Source: an uncultured Lachnospiraceae bacterium
GTDB lineage: Bacteria > Bacillota > Clostridia > Lachnospirales > Lachnospiraceae
Length of the DNA stretch: 46,082 nucleotides
Assembly: GCA_910586755.1 (NCBI GenBank)
Contig: CAJUJM010000110.1
Location: 1-46,082, forward strand
Reading direction: 5' to 3'
Below the pieces are notes generated by a model that saw nothing but the letters and a program-made list of their open reading frames with translations, was not told the origin of the DNA and did not search any database. Within the stretch, counting starts at the first letter, position 1; each line of letters opens with the position of its first letter. This document shows positions 34,322-42,693 of this stretch, one piece after another. The position numbers and the translations under genes were made by a program.

Positions 34322-34350
34322 TTACTTATTTATATTGCCTATGTTATGAT
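34322..34350 (+). promoter_or_regulatory. Possible purL promoter
   Basis: TTACTT and TATGAT with a 17-base spacer in a strongly AT-rich stretch. The -10 overlaps the first bases of repeat copy B, so the repeat would form the start of the purL leader. Confidence 0.35.
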
Positions 34351-34422
34351 GATGCCAGGGTCAAAAGGTCATGTATGACATGCGTGCATTCGATATATGA
34401 CTTTGACACCTGATGGATACAA
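34348..34422 (+). repeat. Interspersed palindromic repeat, copy B
   Basis: Begins gatgatgccagggtcaaaagg. The core gtcatgtatgacatgc (34368-34383) faces gcattcgatatatgac (34386-34401), then tttgacacc. The left half is near-identical to copy A; the right half has several changes. It lies 68 bases after the sigma-like gene and in the purL leader. Confidence 0.8.
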
Positions 34423-34472
34423 CACACTTACCATGCAGCCAGGATTTGTCAGAAAGACAAGGAGGATACCCT

Positions 34473-37400
34473 ATGAGCGTAAAACGGATTTTTGTAGAAA
34501 AGAAGCCGGATTTTGCAGTTAAGGCAAAGGAATTGCGGGAAGAAATTGAAAGCTATTTAGGCATCAGCACTGTGACCAATGTGCGGGTACTGATTCGCTA
34601 TGATATCGAAAACCTGACGGAAGCTACCTATCAGGCGTCACTGGGAACTATTTTTTCCGAGCCGCCGGTGGATATGCTGTATGAGGAAGACTTTCCCAGG
34701 GAGGAAGGCGACACCTGCTTTTTTGTAGAATATTTACCGGGGCAGTTTGATCAGAGGGCAGACTCTGCCGAGCAGTGCGTAAAGCTGTTAAAGGAGACAG
34801 AGGAACCGGTAATCCGTTCTGCCACTTCCTATGTGATTTCCGGCAATTTAACGGAAGAAAATGTAAAAGCCATTAAGAGCTTTTGCATCAATCCGGTGGA
34901 TTCCAGAGAGGCGGATGCCGATAAGCCGGAGACTTTGATGACAGTATTTGAGACCCCGGAGGATGTGGCAATTTTTCAGGGTTTTGTTCAGATGACAGAT
35001 GAGGAATTAAAAGAATTATACGGTTCCTTAAATCTGGCCATGACCTTTAAAGATTTCCTCCATATTCAGAACTATTTTCAGAATGAGGAACACAGAGACC
35101 CGTCTGTGACAGAGATCCGGGTGCTGGACACCTACTGGTCTGACCACTGCCGTCATACCACTTTTTCCACGGAATTAAAGAACATCACCTTTACTGATGG
35201 CGACTACAAAGAGCCCATTGTAAATACCTACAATCAGTATTTGGCGGATCGGGAAAAGATCTACAAAGGCCGGGAAGACAAATTCGTCTGTCTGATGGAT
35301 CTGGCTCTTATGGCTATGAAGAAGCTGAAAAAGGAAGGCAAGCTGGCGGATCAGGAGGAATCGGATGAGATCAATGCCTGCTCGATTGTAGTGCCTGTGG
35401 AGATTGACGGACAGACAGAAGAGTGGCTTGTAAACTTTAAAAATGAGACTCACAACCATCCCACAGAGATTGAGCCCTTTGGCGGTGCCGCCACCTGCCT
35501 TGGAGGAGCTATCCGTGATCCCCTGTCCGGCCGCACCTATGTGTACCAGGCCATGAGGATTACCGGCGCGGCAGATCCCACCAGGCCTTTGGAAGAAACT
35601 ATGAAGGGGAAGCTTCCCCAGAGAAAGATTGTTACCGAGGCAGCCCACGGTTACAGCTCCTATGGCAACCAGATTGGCCTGGCAACCGGATATGTAAAAG
35701 AGATTTACCATCCCGGGTATGCTGCCAAGAGAATGGAGATCGGCGCGGTTATGGGGGCTGCTCCCAGAAAAGACGTAATCCGGGAAACTTCCGATCCCGG
35801 CGATATCATCATCCTTCTTGGGGGGCGAACCGGCCGTGACGGAATCGGCGGCGCAACTGGCTCCTCCAAGGTTCACACAGAAGCTTCTATTGAAGTCTGC
35901 GGCGCAGAAGTTCAGAAAGGAAATGCCCCCACGGAGCGTAAGATCCAAAGAATGTTCCGCCGCCCGGAGGTAAGCCGTCTCATTAAGAAGTGCAACGACT
36001 TTGGCGCTGGCGGAGTGTCGGTTGCTATCGGCGAACTGGCGGCAGGTCTTGAAATTGATTTGGACAAGGTGCCGAAAAAGTACGCCGGACTGGATGGAAC
36101 CGAGCTTTCCATCTCTGAGTCCCAGGAACGTATGGCGGTGGTGGTTGCCCCGGCAGATGTAGAGAAGTTCTTAGGCTATGCAGCAGAAGAAAATTTAGAG
36201 GCGGTTACCGTTGCGGTGGTTACCGAAAGCCCCAGACTGGTAATTAACTGGAGAGGGAAGACTATAGTCAATATCAGCCGGGCCTTTTTGGATACCAACG
36301 GCGCGCATCAGGAGGTGGATGTTACCCTTCAGACGCCGGATCGGGCCGGAAACCCCTTTGAGAGAAAAGAAGCAGGGGATGTAAAGGCAGAGTGGCTGAC
36401 CGTTTTATCCTCCTTAAATGTATGTTCCCAGAAGGGCCTGGTAGAAATGTTTGACGGTTCTATCGGCGCAGGCTCTGTATTTATGCCTTATGGCGGAAAA
36501 TATCAGCTTACCGAAACCCAGGCCATGGTAGCCAAGCTTCCGGTATTGAAAGGCCAGTGCGACACCGTCACCATGATGTCCTACGGCTTTGATCCGTATC
36601 TGTCAAGCTGGAGCCCCTACCACGGCGCGGTTTATGCAGTATTGTCCTCTGTGGCTAAGATTGTGGCAGCAGGCGGCGACTATAAAAAGATCCGCTTTAC
36701 CTTCCAGGAATACTTCCAGAGAATGACCGAAGATCCCACCCGCTGGAGCCAGCCTTTTGCAGCGCTGCTGGGAGCGTACAGCGCTCAGATGGGCTTCGGA
36801 CTTCCGTCTATCGGCGGTAAGGACAGTATGTCCGGAACTTTTAATGACGAGCATCATGGGGAAATTAACGTTCCCCCCACCTTGGTTTCTTTTGCAGTGG
36901 ATGTGGCAAGCAGTAAGCACATCATCACCCCTGAATTTAAGAAGCCAGGCAACAAGATTGTACTCTTTACCATTGACAAAGACCAGTACGATCTGCCGGA
37001 TTACGGCCAGATTATGGACGGCTACGGCAAGATATTGGAAGATATTAAGGCCGGAAAGATTATTTCCGCTTACGCAGTAGAAGGAAAAGGCATTGCGGAA
37101 GCAGTGAGCAAGATGGCTTTTGGCAATAAGCTGGGAGTAAAGATTGAGCATAACTTAGATCCCAGAGACTTTTTCGCAGCCGGTTGGGGCAACCTGGTAC
37201 TGGAAGTGCCTGACGGCAAGGTAGGAGAACTTTCCATCCGTTACACGGTTATCGGAGAGGTAACAGATAAGGGAGTATTGGAATATGGCAACGCCTCCAT
37301 TACCATGGACGAGGCATTAAATGCCTGGACCGGGACTTTGGAAAATGTATTCCCCACCCGATCCGGTGTAAAACAGGCCGAAGTCTTCCGCCAGCCTTAT

Positions 37401-38237
37401 GAGGCGGATTCCATCTATGTGTGCAATCACAAGATTGGCCAGCCAAACGTGTTCATCCCCGTATTCCCGGGAACCAACTGCGAGTATGACAGCGCCAGGG
37501 CGTTTGAGCGGGCCGGAGCCAGGGTCAGTACCAGGGTATTTAAGAATTTAAGCGCCCAGGATATCCGGGAGTCGGTAGAAGAATATAAAGATCAGATCGC
37601 CAAGGCTCAGATTGTTATGTTCCCCGGCGGTTTTTCCGCAGGCGACGAGCCGGAAGGCTCTGCCAAGTTCTTTGCCGCCGTATTCCGCAACCAGGTGATC
37701 AAAGAAGAGATCGAAAAGCTGTTAAACCAGAGAGACGGTCTCATGCTAGGCATCTGCAATGGCTTCCAGGCATTGATTAAGTTAGGCTTAGTACCCACCG
37801 GGACTATCTGTGAACAGTGTCCGGATTCCCCCACTCTGGCTATGAATACCATTGGCCGTCATATTTCCAAGATGGTTTACTTAAAGGTTATGACCAACAA
37901 GTCCCCGTGGCTGGCCGGAGCCAGACTTGGCGGTGTATACTGCAATCCCGCATCCCACGGAGAAGGCCGCTTTGTGGCAAACCAGGAGTGGTTAGAGAAG
38001 CTGTTTGAAAACGGCCAGGTTGCCACCCAGTATGTTGATGACAAGGGAAATCCCACCATGGACGAATTTTGGAATCCCAACGGTTCCTACATGGCTGTGG
38101 AAGGTATTACCAGCCCTGACGGCCGTATTTTAGGAAAGATGGCCCATTCCGAGCGGCGGGGCGACGGAGTTGCCATGAATATCTATGGGGAACAGGATAT
38201 GAAAATCTTTGAGAGCGGCGTGAAGTATTTTCTGTAA
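34473..38237 (+). CDS. purL: Phosphoribosylformylglycinamidine synthase (single chain)
   Basis: A 1254-residue enzyme of step four of purine synthesis: FGAR, glutamine and ATP give FGAM. It contains the N-terminal PurS-like part, two AIR-synthase-like halves (conserved ETHNHPTEIEPFGGAATCLGG, GGRTGRDGIGGATGSS, GGKDSMSGTF) and a C-terminal glutamine amidotransferase domain (PGTNCEYDSARAFERAG, PGGFSAGDEPEGSAKF, nucleophile Cys in LGICNGFQALIKLG, HGEGRF). This is the long clostridial form carrying its own glutaminase, so separate PurQ and PurS are not needed. ATG 34473 follows aaggagg by seven bases; an upstream in-frame ATG at 34413 lacks a site. No other pur gene is adjacent. Confidence 0.96.
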   Translation: MSVKRIFVEKKPDFAVKAKELREEIESYLGISTVTNVRVLIRYDIENLTEATYQASLGTIFSEPPVDMLYEEDFPREEGDTCFFVEYLPGQFDQRADSAEQCVKLLKETEEPVIRSATSYVISGNLTEENVKAIKSFCINPVDSREADADKPETLMTVFETPEDVAIFQGFVQMTDEELKELYGSLNLAMTFKDFLHIQNYFQNEEHRDPSVTEIRVLDTYWSDHCRHTTFSTELKNITFTDGDYKEPIVNTYNQYLADREKIYKGREDKFVCLMDLALMAMKKLKKEGKLADQEESDEINACSIVVPVEIDGQTEEWLVNFKNETHNHPTEIEPFGGAATCLGGAIRDPLSGRTYVYQAMRITGAADPTRPLEETMKGKLPQRKIVTEAAHGYSSYGNQIGLATGYVKEIYHPGYAAKRMEIGAVMGAAPRKDVIRETSDPGDIIILLGGRTGRDGIGGATGSSKVHTEASIEVCGAEVQKGNAPTERKIQRMFRRPEVSRLIKKCNDFGAGGVSVAIGELAAGLEIDLDKVPKKYAGLDGTELSISESQERMAVVVAPADVEKFLGYAAEENLEAVTVAVVTESPRLVINWRGKTIVNISRAFLDTNGAHQEVDVTLQTPDRAGNPFERKEAGDVKAEWLTVLSSLNVCSQKGLVEMFDGSIGAGSVFMPYGGKYQLTETQAMVAKLPVLKGQCDTVTMMSYGFDPYLSSWSPYHGAVYAVLSSVAKIVAAGGDYKKIRFTFQEYFQRMTEDPTRWSQPFAALLGAYSAQMGFGLPSIGGKDSMSGTFNDEHHGEINVPPTLVSFAVDVASSKHIITPEFKKPGNKIVLFTIDKDQYDLPDYGQIMDGYGKILEDIKAGKIISAYAVEGKGIAEAVSKMAFGNKLGVKIEHNLDPRDFFAAGWGNLVLEVPDGKVGELSIRYTVIGEVTDKGVLEYGNASITMDEALNAWTGTLENVFPTRSGVKQAEVFRQPYEADSIYVCNHKIGQPNVFIPVFPGTNCEYDSARAFERAGARVSTRVFKNLSAQDIRESVEEYKDQIAKAQIVMFPGGFSAGDEPEGSAKFFAAVFRNQVIKEEIEKLLNQRDGLMLGICNGFQALIKLGLVPTGTICEQCPDSPTLAMNTIGRHISKMVYLKVMTNKSPWLAGARLGGVYCNPASHGEGRFVANQEWLEKLFENGQVATQYVDDKGNPTMDEFWNPNGSYMAVEGITSPDGRILGKMAHSERRGDGVAMNIYGEQDMKIFESGVKYFL

Positions 38238-38248
38238 AGAGTATAAAA

Positions 38249-38324
38249 GATGATGTCAGGGGAAAAAGGTCATGTATGACATGCTTGCATGCCGATACAT
38301 GACTTTGAGACCCGTTGGCATCAT
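38249..38324 (+). repeat. Interspersed palindromic repeat, copy C
   Basis: The most complete copy. The outer arms gatgatgtca and tggcatcat pair, then ggg with ccc, then the shared core gtcatgtatgacatgc facing gcatgccgatacatgac. It begins 12 bases after the purL stop and ends 30 bases before the Uma2 start. No T-run follows, so it is not a standard terminator although it would form a very stable hairpin. Confidence 0.8.
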
Positions 38325-38353
38325 AAAAAGCGATTAAGGAAGGAGGCTTTCTT

Positions 38354-38902
38354 ATGGAACTATCCCAGAAACAATTCTATACCGCAGAAGATTATTGGAA
38401 TCTTCCCGAAGGACAGCGGGCAGAATTAATCAATGGACAAATTTATAGTATGGCCCCTCCCAGCCGCCTGCATCAGGAATTGGTATCCCAATTTACAAAA
38501 ATTATCGGAAATTATATTGATTCCTGTAATGGCTGCTGTAAAGTCTATCCGGCCCCATTTGCAGTGAATCTGGACGGCGAGGATAAGGATTGGGTGGAGC
38601 CGGATATTAGCGTTATCTGTGACCCGAATAAGCTGACAGATCGGGGGTGCTCCGGGGCTCCTGACTGGATCATAGAGATTATTTCTCCAAGTGATCCCGG
38701 GCGTGACCTTATATATAAGCTAAACCTATATGCCAGGGCAGGAGTACGGGAATATTGGATTGTGGATCCCCGTAATCATAATGTTCTGGTATACTATCTT
38801 GAGCAAAAAGATTTTGGCGTAAAAACTTATACATTCCAGGATGTCATAAAGGTCAACATATATGATGATTTTCGGATTAATTTTCAGGACTTGAAATTAT
38901 GA
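38354..38902 (+). CDS. Uma2-family (DUF820) PD-(D/E)XK-fold protein, copy 2
   Basis: A 182-residue Uma2 protein with the full-length family layout: FYTAEDYWNLPEGQRAELINGQIYSMAPPSRLHQELVSQ, VEPDISVICD, WIIEIISPSDPGRDLIYKLNLYARAGVREYWIVDP. It has the catalytic-type Asp (EPDIS) and Glu (IEIISPS). Cytoplasmic, function unknown. It is more canonical than the Uma2 at 21378 and only distantly similar, so the two were acquired separately. ATG with aaggaggc upstream; a terminator follows. Confidence 0.87.
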   Translation: MELSQKQFYTAEDYWNLPEGQRAELINGQIYSMAPPSRLHQELVSQFTKIIGNYIDSCNGCCKVYPAPFAVNLDGEDKDWVEPDISVICDPNKLTDRGCSGAPDWIIEIISPSDPGRDLIYKLNLYARAGVREYWIVDPRNHNVLVYYLEQKDFGVKTYTFQDVIKVNIYDDFRINFQDLKL

Positions 38903-38930
38903 ATCTTGGTATTAATAGCAGTTGTTTTTT

Positions 38931-38959
38931 AGGGAGATAAGAAATTATCTCCCTGTTTT
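38931..38959 (+). terminator. Terminator after the Uma2 gene
   Basis: agggagataa pairs perfectly with ttatctccct around gaaa, followed by gttttatta. Confidence 0.8.
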
Positions 38960-38978
38960 ATTACAGGCATAATTCCTG

Positions 38979-39020
38979 TTGACAAAACAGGAGAATTTGG
39001 GATATAATATCGATATTATA
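38979..39020 (+). promoter_or_regulatory. Promoter with overlapping 18-bp operator before the M56 gene
   Basis: TTGACA and TATAAT are 18 bases apart. The perfect 18-bp palindrome tataatatcgatattata (39003-39020) contains the -10 box and the start region. A BlaI-type repressor encoded 2.4 kb downstream is the obvious candidate to bind it. Confidence 0.65.
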
Positions 39021-39064
39021 GTTTATTAGAAAAAACTAATAAGCATAACTGGACATGATATGGA

Positions 39065-39325
39065 ATGAGTATGTTAGAAAATCTTTATATTTTAATGTTT
39101 AAAAATCTACTTTTTGTTATGTCTCTGTCAGGAACAGCTATTTTCGTTTCCTATGTATTGATGTACCCTTTAGTAAAACAGTACTTTTCTTTGAAATGGA
39201 GATACAGGATATTAAAAATAGCAATCCTGTTCTACCTGGTTCTATTTCCATTATGCAAATACTATGTATGGGGATTTTTTTATGATCATTTCTTCTGTGA
39301 TACGGGAAATAGCCAGCCGGTATGA
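39065..39325 (+). CDS. N-terminal membrane part of a split M56 (BlaR1-like) protease
   Basis: 86 residues with two hydrophobic helices (LFVMSLSGTAIFVSYVLMYPLV; ILKIAILFYLVLFPL) and SLKWRYRILK, the standard opening of M56 sensors. The frame ends at 39325, but the protein appears to continue in the next frame (SSVIREIASRYEP). The shift coincides with a run of seven T (39275-39281); six would restore one continuous protein. The start has only a weak ribosome site. Either a frameshift mutation, a homopolymer assembly error, or a phase-variable switch. Confidence 0.6.
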   Translation: MSMLENLYILMFKNLLFVMSLSGTAIFVSYVLMYPLVKQYFSLKWRYRILKIAILFYLVLFPLCKYYVWGFFYDHFFCDTGNSQPV

Positions 39326-40427
39326 GCCTGTGGTGATGAATACAGAATACATTATTGTTGCCAGTAGAGATTCCATAAACCTGTCGCCAAAGGTTCGATA
39401 TATTTATATCGCCGTCTCTCTTATTGTGCTGATTTCATTTTTAATACTGGGGAAACAAATCGTTCAATACAGGAAGATGAAACAGATATGTTTTTCGGAT
39501 GGGGGAAAACCGGCAGATGAGAAATTGCAGAAATTATTTTTCCGGGTGAAAGCCATGCTAAACATAAAAAGAGACATAAAATTCATCTGCTCCCAATACT
39601 GTAAGTCCCCAATGACGGGAGGAGTATGGACTCCCACAATACTATTTCCAATATGGGATAAGGACGGCACGGTGGACGAAGAACTATGTGAATATATGAT
39701 AAAGCATGAACTGGTACATATAAAGCACAATGATGTGCTGATAAAATTAGCAGGATTATTGGTGGTAGCAGTCCACTGGTTTAACCCTTTTACCTATTTG
39801 TTCTTTGGTGAACTTTCTGCTGTCAGCGAGATGTACAGCGATAGTGTGGTGATAGAAGGGAAAGGAGAGGCGGAACGAAGAAAATATGGACAGTTATTAT
39901 TAAAACTTGTTACGGAAAATGTGTCTTTTCATGACAAAAAGTTTGGAGTTGGGTTTGCAAGCTTCAGCAAAAAGAATGAGTATAAAAGGAGAATTTTGGA
40001 AATGAAAAAGAATAAGAAATATCAGGTGTTTTTATCCATAGTTCTAACACTTTTTATTTGCATGGCCGGAGGGATTACTGTTTTTGCATACCATCCGCCG
40101 GATACGATTACCGACGAAAATAATGAAGGAAATAGTTCCACAGAATTCTTTATTACAACCCAGCCAACTCCTCCGAAAAAACTGCTGTCAGATTATTTTG
40201 CTGTTTCAGAGGATGGAACTTTTTATGATCTTTGTCTTGCAGATGAAACGGTCAAAAAAGTTTGTGAGCATAATTATTCTATTGCTACAGAGGTAACGAA
40301 ACATACAAGGGACAGTAGAGGCGGGTGTATTATGAAAACCTATGAAGGTCTTAAATGTACAAAATGTACGGATATAAAATTGGGGAAATTGCTGAGTACT
40401 CTTACTTATGAGTCTTGTCCCCATTAA
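39264..40427 (+). CDS. M56-family metalloprotease / BlaR1-like sensor, main part
   Basis: Up to 387 residues; ATG 39282 has weak ggggA spacing and may reinitiate after the upstream frame. A membrane helix lies at ~46-64 and the zinc protease core has HELVH at 148-152, third ligand E189 in SEMYSD, and the helix AGLLVVAVHWFNPFTYLF. A last membrane helix (VFLSIVLTLFICMAGGITVFAY) leads to a ~100-residue extracellular tail with Cys residues near the end (CIM, CTKC, CPH) that may bind metal or form disulfides. There is no penicillin-binding domain, so the signal is not a classical beta-lactam. It probably cleaves or relieves the BlaI-type repressor of this locus. Confidence 0.75.
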   Translation: MYGDFFMIISSVIREIASRYEPVVMNTEYIIVASRDSINLSPKVRYIYIAVSLIVLISFLILGKQIVQYRKMKQICFSDGGKPADEKLQKLFFRVKAMLNIKRDIKFICSQYCKSPMTGGVWTPTILFPIWDKDGTVDEELCEYMIKHELVHIKHNDVLIKLAGLLVVAVHWFNPFTYLFFGELSAVSEMYSDSVVIEGKGEAERRKYGQLLLKLVTENVSFHDKKFGVGFASFSKKNEYKRRILEMKKNKKYQVFLSIVLTLFICMAGGITVFAYHPPDTITDENNEGNSSTEFFITTQPTPPKKLLSDYFAVSEDGTFYDLCLADETVKKVCEHNYSIATEVTKHTRDSRGGCIMKTYEGLKCTKCTDIKLGKLLSTLTYESCPH

Positions 40428-40462
40428 CAATCTAAAATTTATGAGAAGGAGTGTATACGGAA

Positions 40463-41350
40463 ATGAGGATTCATAATATGGTCAATAATTTTTATTCGGA
40501 TTCCAAAACGAATTCCAAAGCCAGATGCTCAGACGGAAAATTTGCTGAAAGCCTGGAATTAAAGAAAAGAGAGCTGGCCCCAAAAAATTCCAGGGACAGT
40601 TATGTAAGCAGAGCAGACAAAACGCAGACGGAAATTCCGGTCAGGTTCAGCGGAACCTGTAAAGAACGTTTTGAGCAAATGGAAAGGCTTAATGCAGAAA
40701 CAAACTGGGGCGCATTGAGTGATGCCGAAAAGGTAAAACTAATGACGGATCGCTACCGGGCGGCTTTTCGGGAGTTTGACCTTGTTATGTCCGGATTATA
40801 TGATGAATTTATACCTTCATATGTAGAAATAGGGGACCACTATGGACAGGAATTTGACAAATATCTGTCTAAAAATGGAGAAGCTCCATTGAAGTCTGTT
40901 ATAGAAGTCTGTTATAGAGAAGCCTATTACGGAAATCTGTCAAACGACGAGATACGGGCAAAGATTATGGACAAATATAAAGATTCCAATACAATGGAAT
41001 CAAAGTATCTGATGATGTATGAAATGATCCGGAGCGATTTAACAGAAAATGGAGAGTTTGATATTATGCATTCCATACAAATGCAGATATATAAACAAGT
41101 GGAAGATACAAACAAAGTGGCGCTTTATGGCACAAATAAGTCTATCAGCCAGCATCCCCGTTTTGCACAAATGTATATGGAATATGCAAAAGGTATCGGG
41201 GAAGGGAGAAATTATACCCCTAACTGGACTGCGGTAATAAGAGAAGCGCAAAACATGTATCATCCAGATACTCCTGGCTATGAGGAACTTGTTAATGGTC
41301 TGGATGACTTTTTAGATGAGATTTTGAAGAATCAATCGCAGGCAGTTTGA
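40463..41350 (+). CDS. Unrecognised protein between M56 sensor and BlaI-like repressor
   Basis: A 295-residue soluble protein that I cannot assign. There is no signal peptide or membrane helix. A low-complexity, Ser/Lys-rich first 60 residues is followed by an acidic, helix-rich body (DAEKVKLMTDRYRAAFREFD, IPSYVEIGDHYG, DEIRAKIMDKYKDSNT) ending in a short acidic helix. ATG 40463 is preferred because aaggag lies 11 bases away; GTG 40451 overlaps that site. Its position, 35 bases after the sensor and before the repressor, suggests it belongs to the regulated response. Confidence 0.6.
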   Translation: MRIHNMVNNFYSDSKTNSKARCSDGKFAESLELKKRELAPKNSRDSYVSRADKTQTEIPVRFSGTCKERFEQMERLNAETNWGALSDAEKVKLMTDRYRAAFREFDLVMSGLYDEFIPSYVEIGDHYGQEFDKYLSKNGEAPLKSVIEVCYREAYYGNLSNDEIRAKIMDKYKDSNTMESKYLMMYEMIRSDLTENGEFDIMHSIQMQIYKQVEDTNKVALYGTNKSISQHPRFAQMYMEYAKGIGEGRNYTPNWTAVIREAQNMYHPDTPGYEELVNGLDDFLDEILKNQSQAV

Positions 41351-41382
41351 TAAATATAGAATTGGATAACAAAAGAAGTCTA

Positions 41383-41412
41383 TTGACAAAATCGAAAATT
41401 TTAAGATATGAT
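41383..41412 (+). promoter_or_regulatory. Promoter of the BlaI-like repressor gene
   Basis: TTGACA and TATGAT with an 18-base spacer, the same spacing as the M56 promoter. No perfect palindrome is present here. About 20 bases later gtcttgtccctattaac repeats (16 of 17) the 3' end of the M56 gene at 40413-40429. Confidence 0.5.
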
Positions 41413-41472
41413 ATTTATTAAGTATTGTTAATGATATGTCTTGTCCCTATTAACCGTTGAAAGGACAAAAAG

Positions 41473-41841
41473 ATGAAAAAGAATTATGGTTTGACAAAAA
41501 CAGAAGAACAAATCATGGAATTGTTATGGTCAGCGAAAAACCCTATGACATTCCGAGAGATTATGGATGTGGCAGTAAGAGAGTGGAAAAAAGAGTGGAA
41601 AGTGCAGACGTTGAATACATTTCTTTTGGGGCTTCAGAAAATGGAATTGGTAGGGGCTGAGAAAGGAGCGTCCTGCAACTATTATTATGCGTTATGTACC
41701 AAAGAACAACATATCCATAATTGGACAAAAAAGATGGTGGCGGAGTGCTATGAGAACTCATTTAGCCGTTTTGTAGCCGCTTTCATCGGAGATGGAAAAC
41801 TTTCGAAAGAAGAGGCGGAAGAATTAAAGAAACTATTATAA
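41473..41841 (+). CDS. BlaI/MecI/CopY-family repressor
   Basis: A 122-residue penicillinase-repressor-family protein. The winged helix is LTKTEEQIMELLWSAKNPMTFREIMD, TLNTFLLGLQKMELV, and the dimerisation helices end KLSKEEAEELKKLL. Repressors of this type bind palindromes at promoters and are cleaved after an M56 sensor is triggered. The 18-bp palindrome at 39003-39020 is the likely operator. aaagga lies eight bases before ATG. The order sensor-unknown-repressor differs from the usual repressor-first order. Confidence 0.88.
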   Translation: MKKNYGLTKTEEQIMELLWSAKNPMTFREIMDVAVREWKKEWKVQTLNTFLLGLQKMELVGAEKGASCNYYYALCTKEQHIHNWTKKMVAECYENSFSRFVAAFIGDGKLSKEEAEELKKLL

Positions 41842-41904
41842 GAAGAAAGCGTAGATTGTGAAACAGTGGCTTGAAGGCAGGGCAGCAGCAAGGTGAATCC
41901 AAAA

Positions 41905-41956
41905 AAAGAAAGGCATCGCAAAATTAGGTAGTGCTAATAAAGCGACGCCTTTCTTT
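41905..41956. terminator. Bidirectional terminator between the repressor gene and upp
   Basis: aaagaaaggcatcgc pairs with gcgacgcctttcttt over 15 positions (one mismatch). It is preceded by A-rich and followed by T-rich sequence, so it can stop transcription from both sides. Confidence 0.8.
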
Positions 41957-42001
41957 TATAAAGAATCTCATAAACTATGCTTATGACACAGACTGCCGGA
42001 T

Positions 42002-42631
42002 TTACTTCGTCCCAAAAATCCGATCCCCGGCATCCCCCAATCCAGGGCAGATATATGCATTTTCATTGAGGCACCGATCCAGATGGCCTACATAAATCTG
42101 GATGTCCGGGTGCGCCTTGTGAAGGCGTTCCAACCCTTCGGGGGCGGCAATAATAGACATAAATTTAATCTTTTTTCCGCCATGGTCTTTAATAAAATCC
42201 ACAGCCGAAACAGCAGAGCCTCCGGTGGCCAGCATGGGATCCGTTACAATAATGGTACGCTCATCAATGGGGCTGGGCAGCTTACAGTAGTATTCATGAG
42301 GTTCATGAGTCACCTCATCCCGGTACAGCCCGATATGTCCCACCTTGGCAGTGGGAGTCAGGGCCAGGATCCCGTTTACCATGCCAAGACCGGCCCTGAG
42401 AATAGGAACCACAGCCAGCTTGCGCCCGGCAATCATGGGGGTCATACAGGTCTCCAGAGGCGTTTCGATCTCCACATCCTTTAGCGGAAGATCCCGCAGG
42501 GCCTCGTAGCCCATAAGCATGGCAATCTCTTCAATAAGCTTGCGGAACTCGTTGGTGCCGGTATTTTTATCCCGTAACCGGGAAATCTTGTGTTGAATTA
42601 GCGGGTGGTCAAACATTACTACATTTTCCAT
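42002..42631 (-). CDS. upp: Uracil phosphoribosyltransferase
   Basis: A 209-residue salvage enzyme: uracil plus PRPP gives UMP. Family sequence includes VVMFDHPLIQHKISRLRDKNTGTNEFRKLIEEI, VPILRAGLGMV, the PRPP loop IIVTDPMLATGGSA and C-terminal GLGDAGDRIFGTK. The ATG follows aaagggag. It is downstream of, and co-directional with, the secreted protein gene at 42694, but with a 62-bp gap. Confidence 0.96.
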   Translation of the reverse strand: MENVVMFDHPLIQHKISRLRDKNTGTNEFRKLIEEIAMLMGYEALRDLPLKDVEIETPLETCMTPMIAGRKLAVVPILRAGLGMVNGILALTPTAKVGHIGLYRDEVTHEPHEYYCKLPSPIDERTIIVTDPMLATGGSAVSAVDFIKDHGGKKIKFMSIIAAPEGLERLHKAHPDIQIYVGHLDRCLNENAYICPGLGDAGDRIFGTK

Positions 42632-42693
42632 ATGAATCTCCCTTTCTTCCTAAAAAATTAAATTCCTACAATGTGCTCCTGTAAAACATTCCG

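Noticed and set aside
34413..34472. Upstream purL start at 34413
   Set aside because: No ribosome site there and the added residues are not conserved; ATG 34473 follows AAGGAGG at ideal spacing.
35175..35948. Minus-strand open frame of 257 codons within purL
   Set aside because: Mirror of highly conserved purL sequence, no independent support.
29932..38324. CRISPR array
   Set aside because: The three repeats are ~4 kb apart with genes between, palindromic and without spacers; no cas genes present.
38249..38324. Repeat copy C as the purL intrinsic terminator
   Set aside because: A stable hairpin but no T-run after it, and the same element lies inside a coding end (yqeK) and in a leader, so termination is not its evident purpose.
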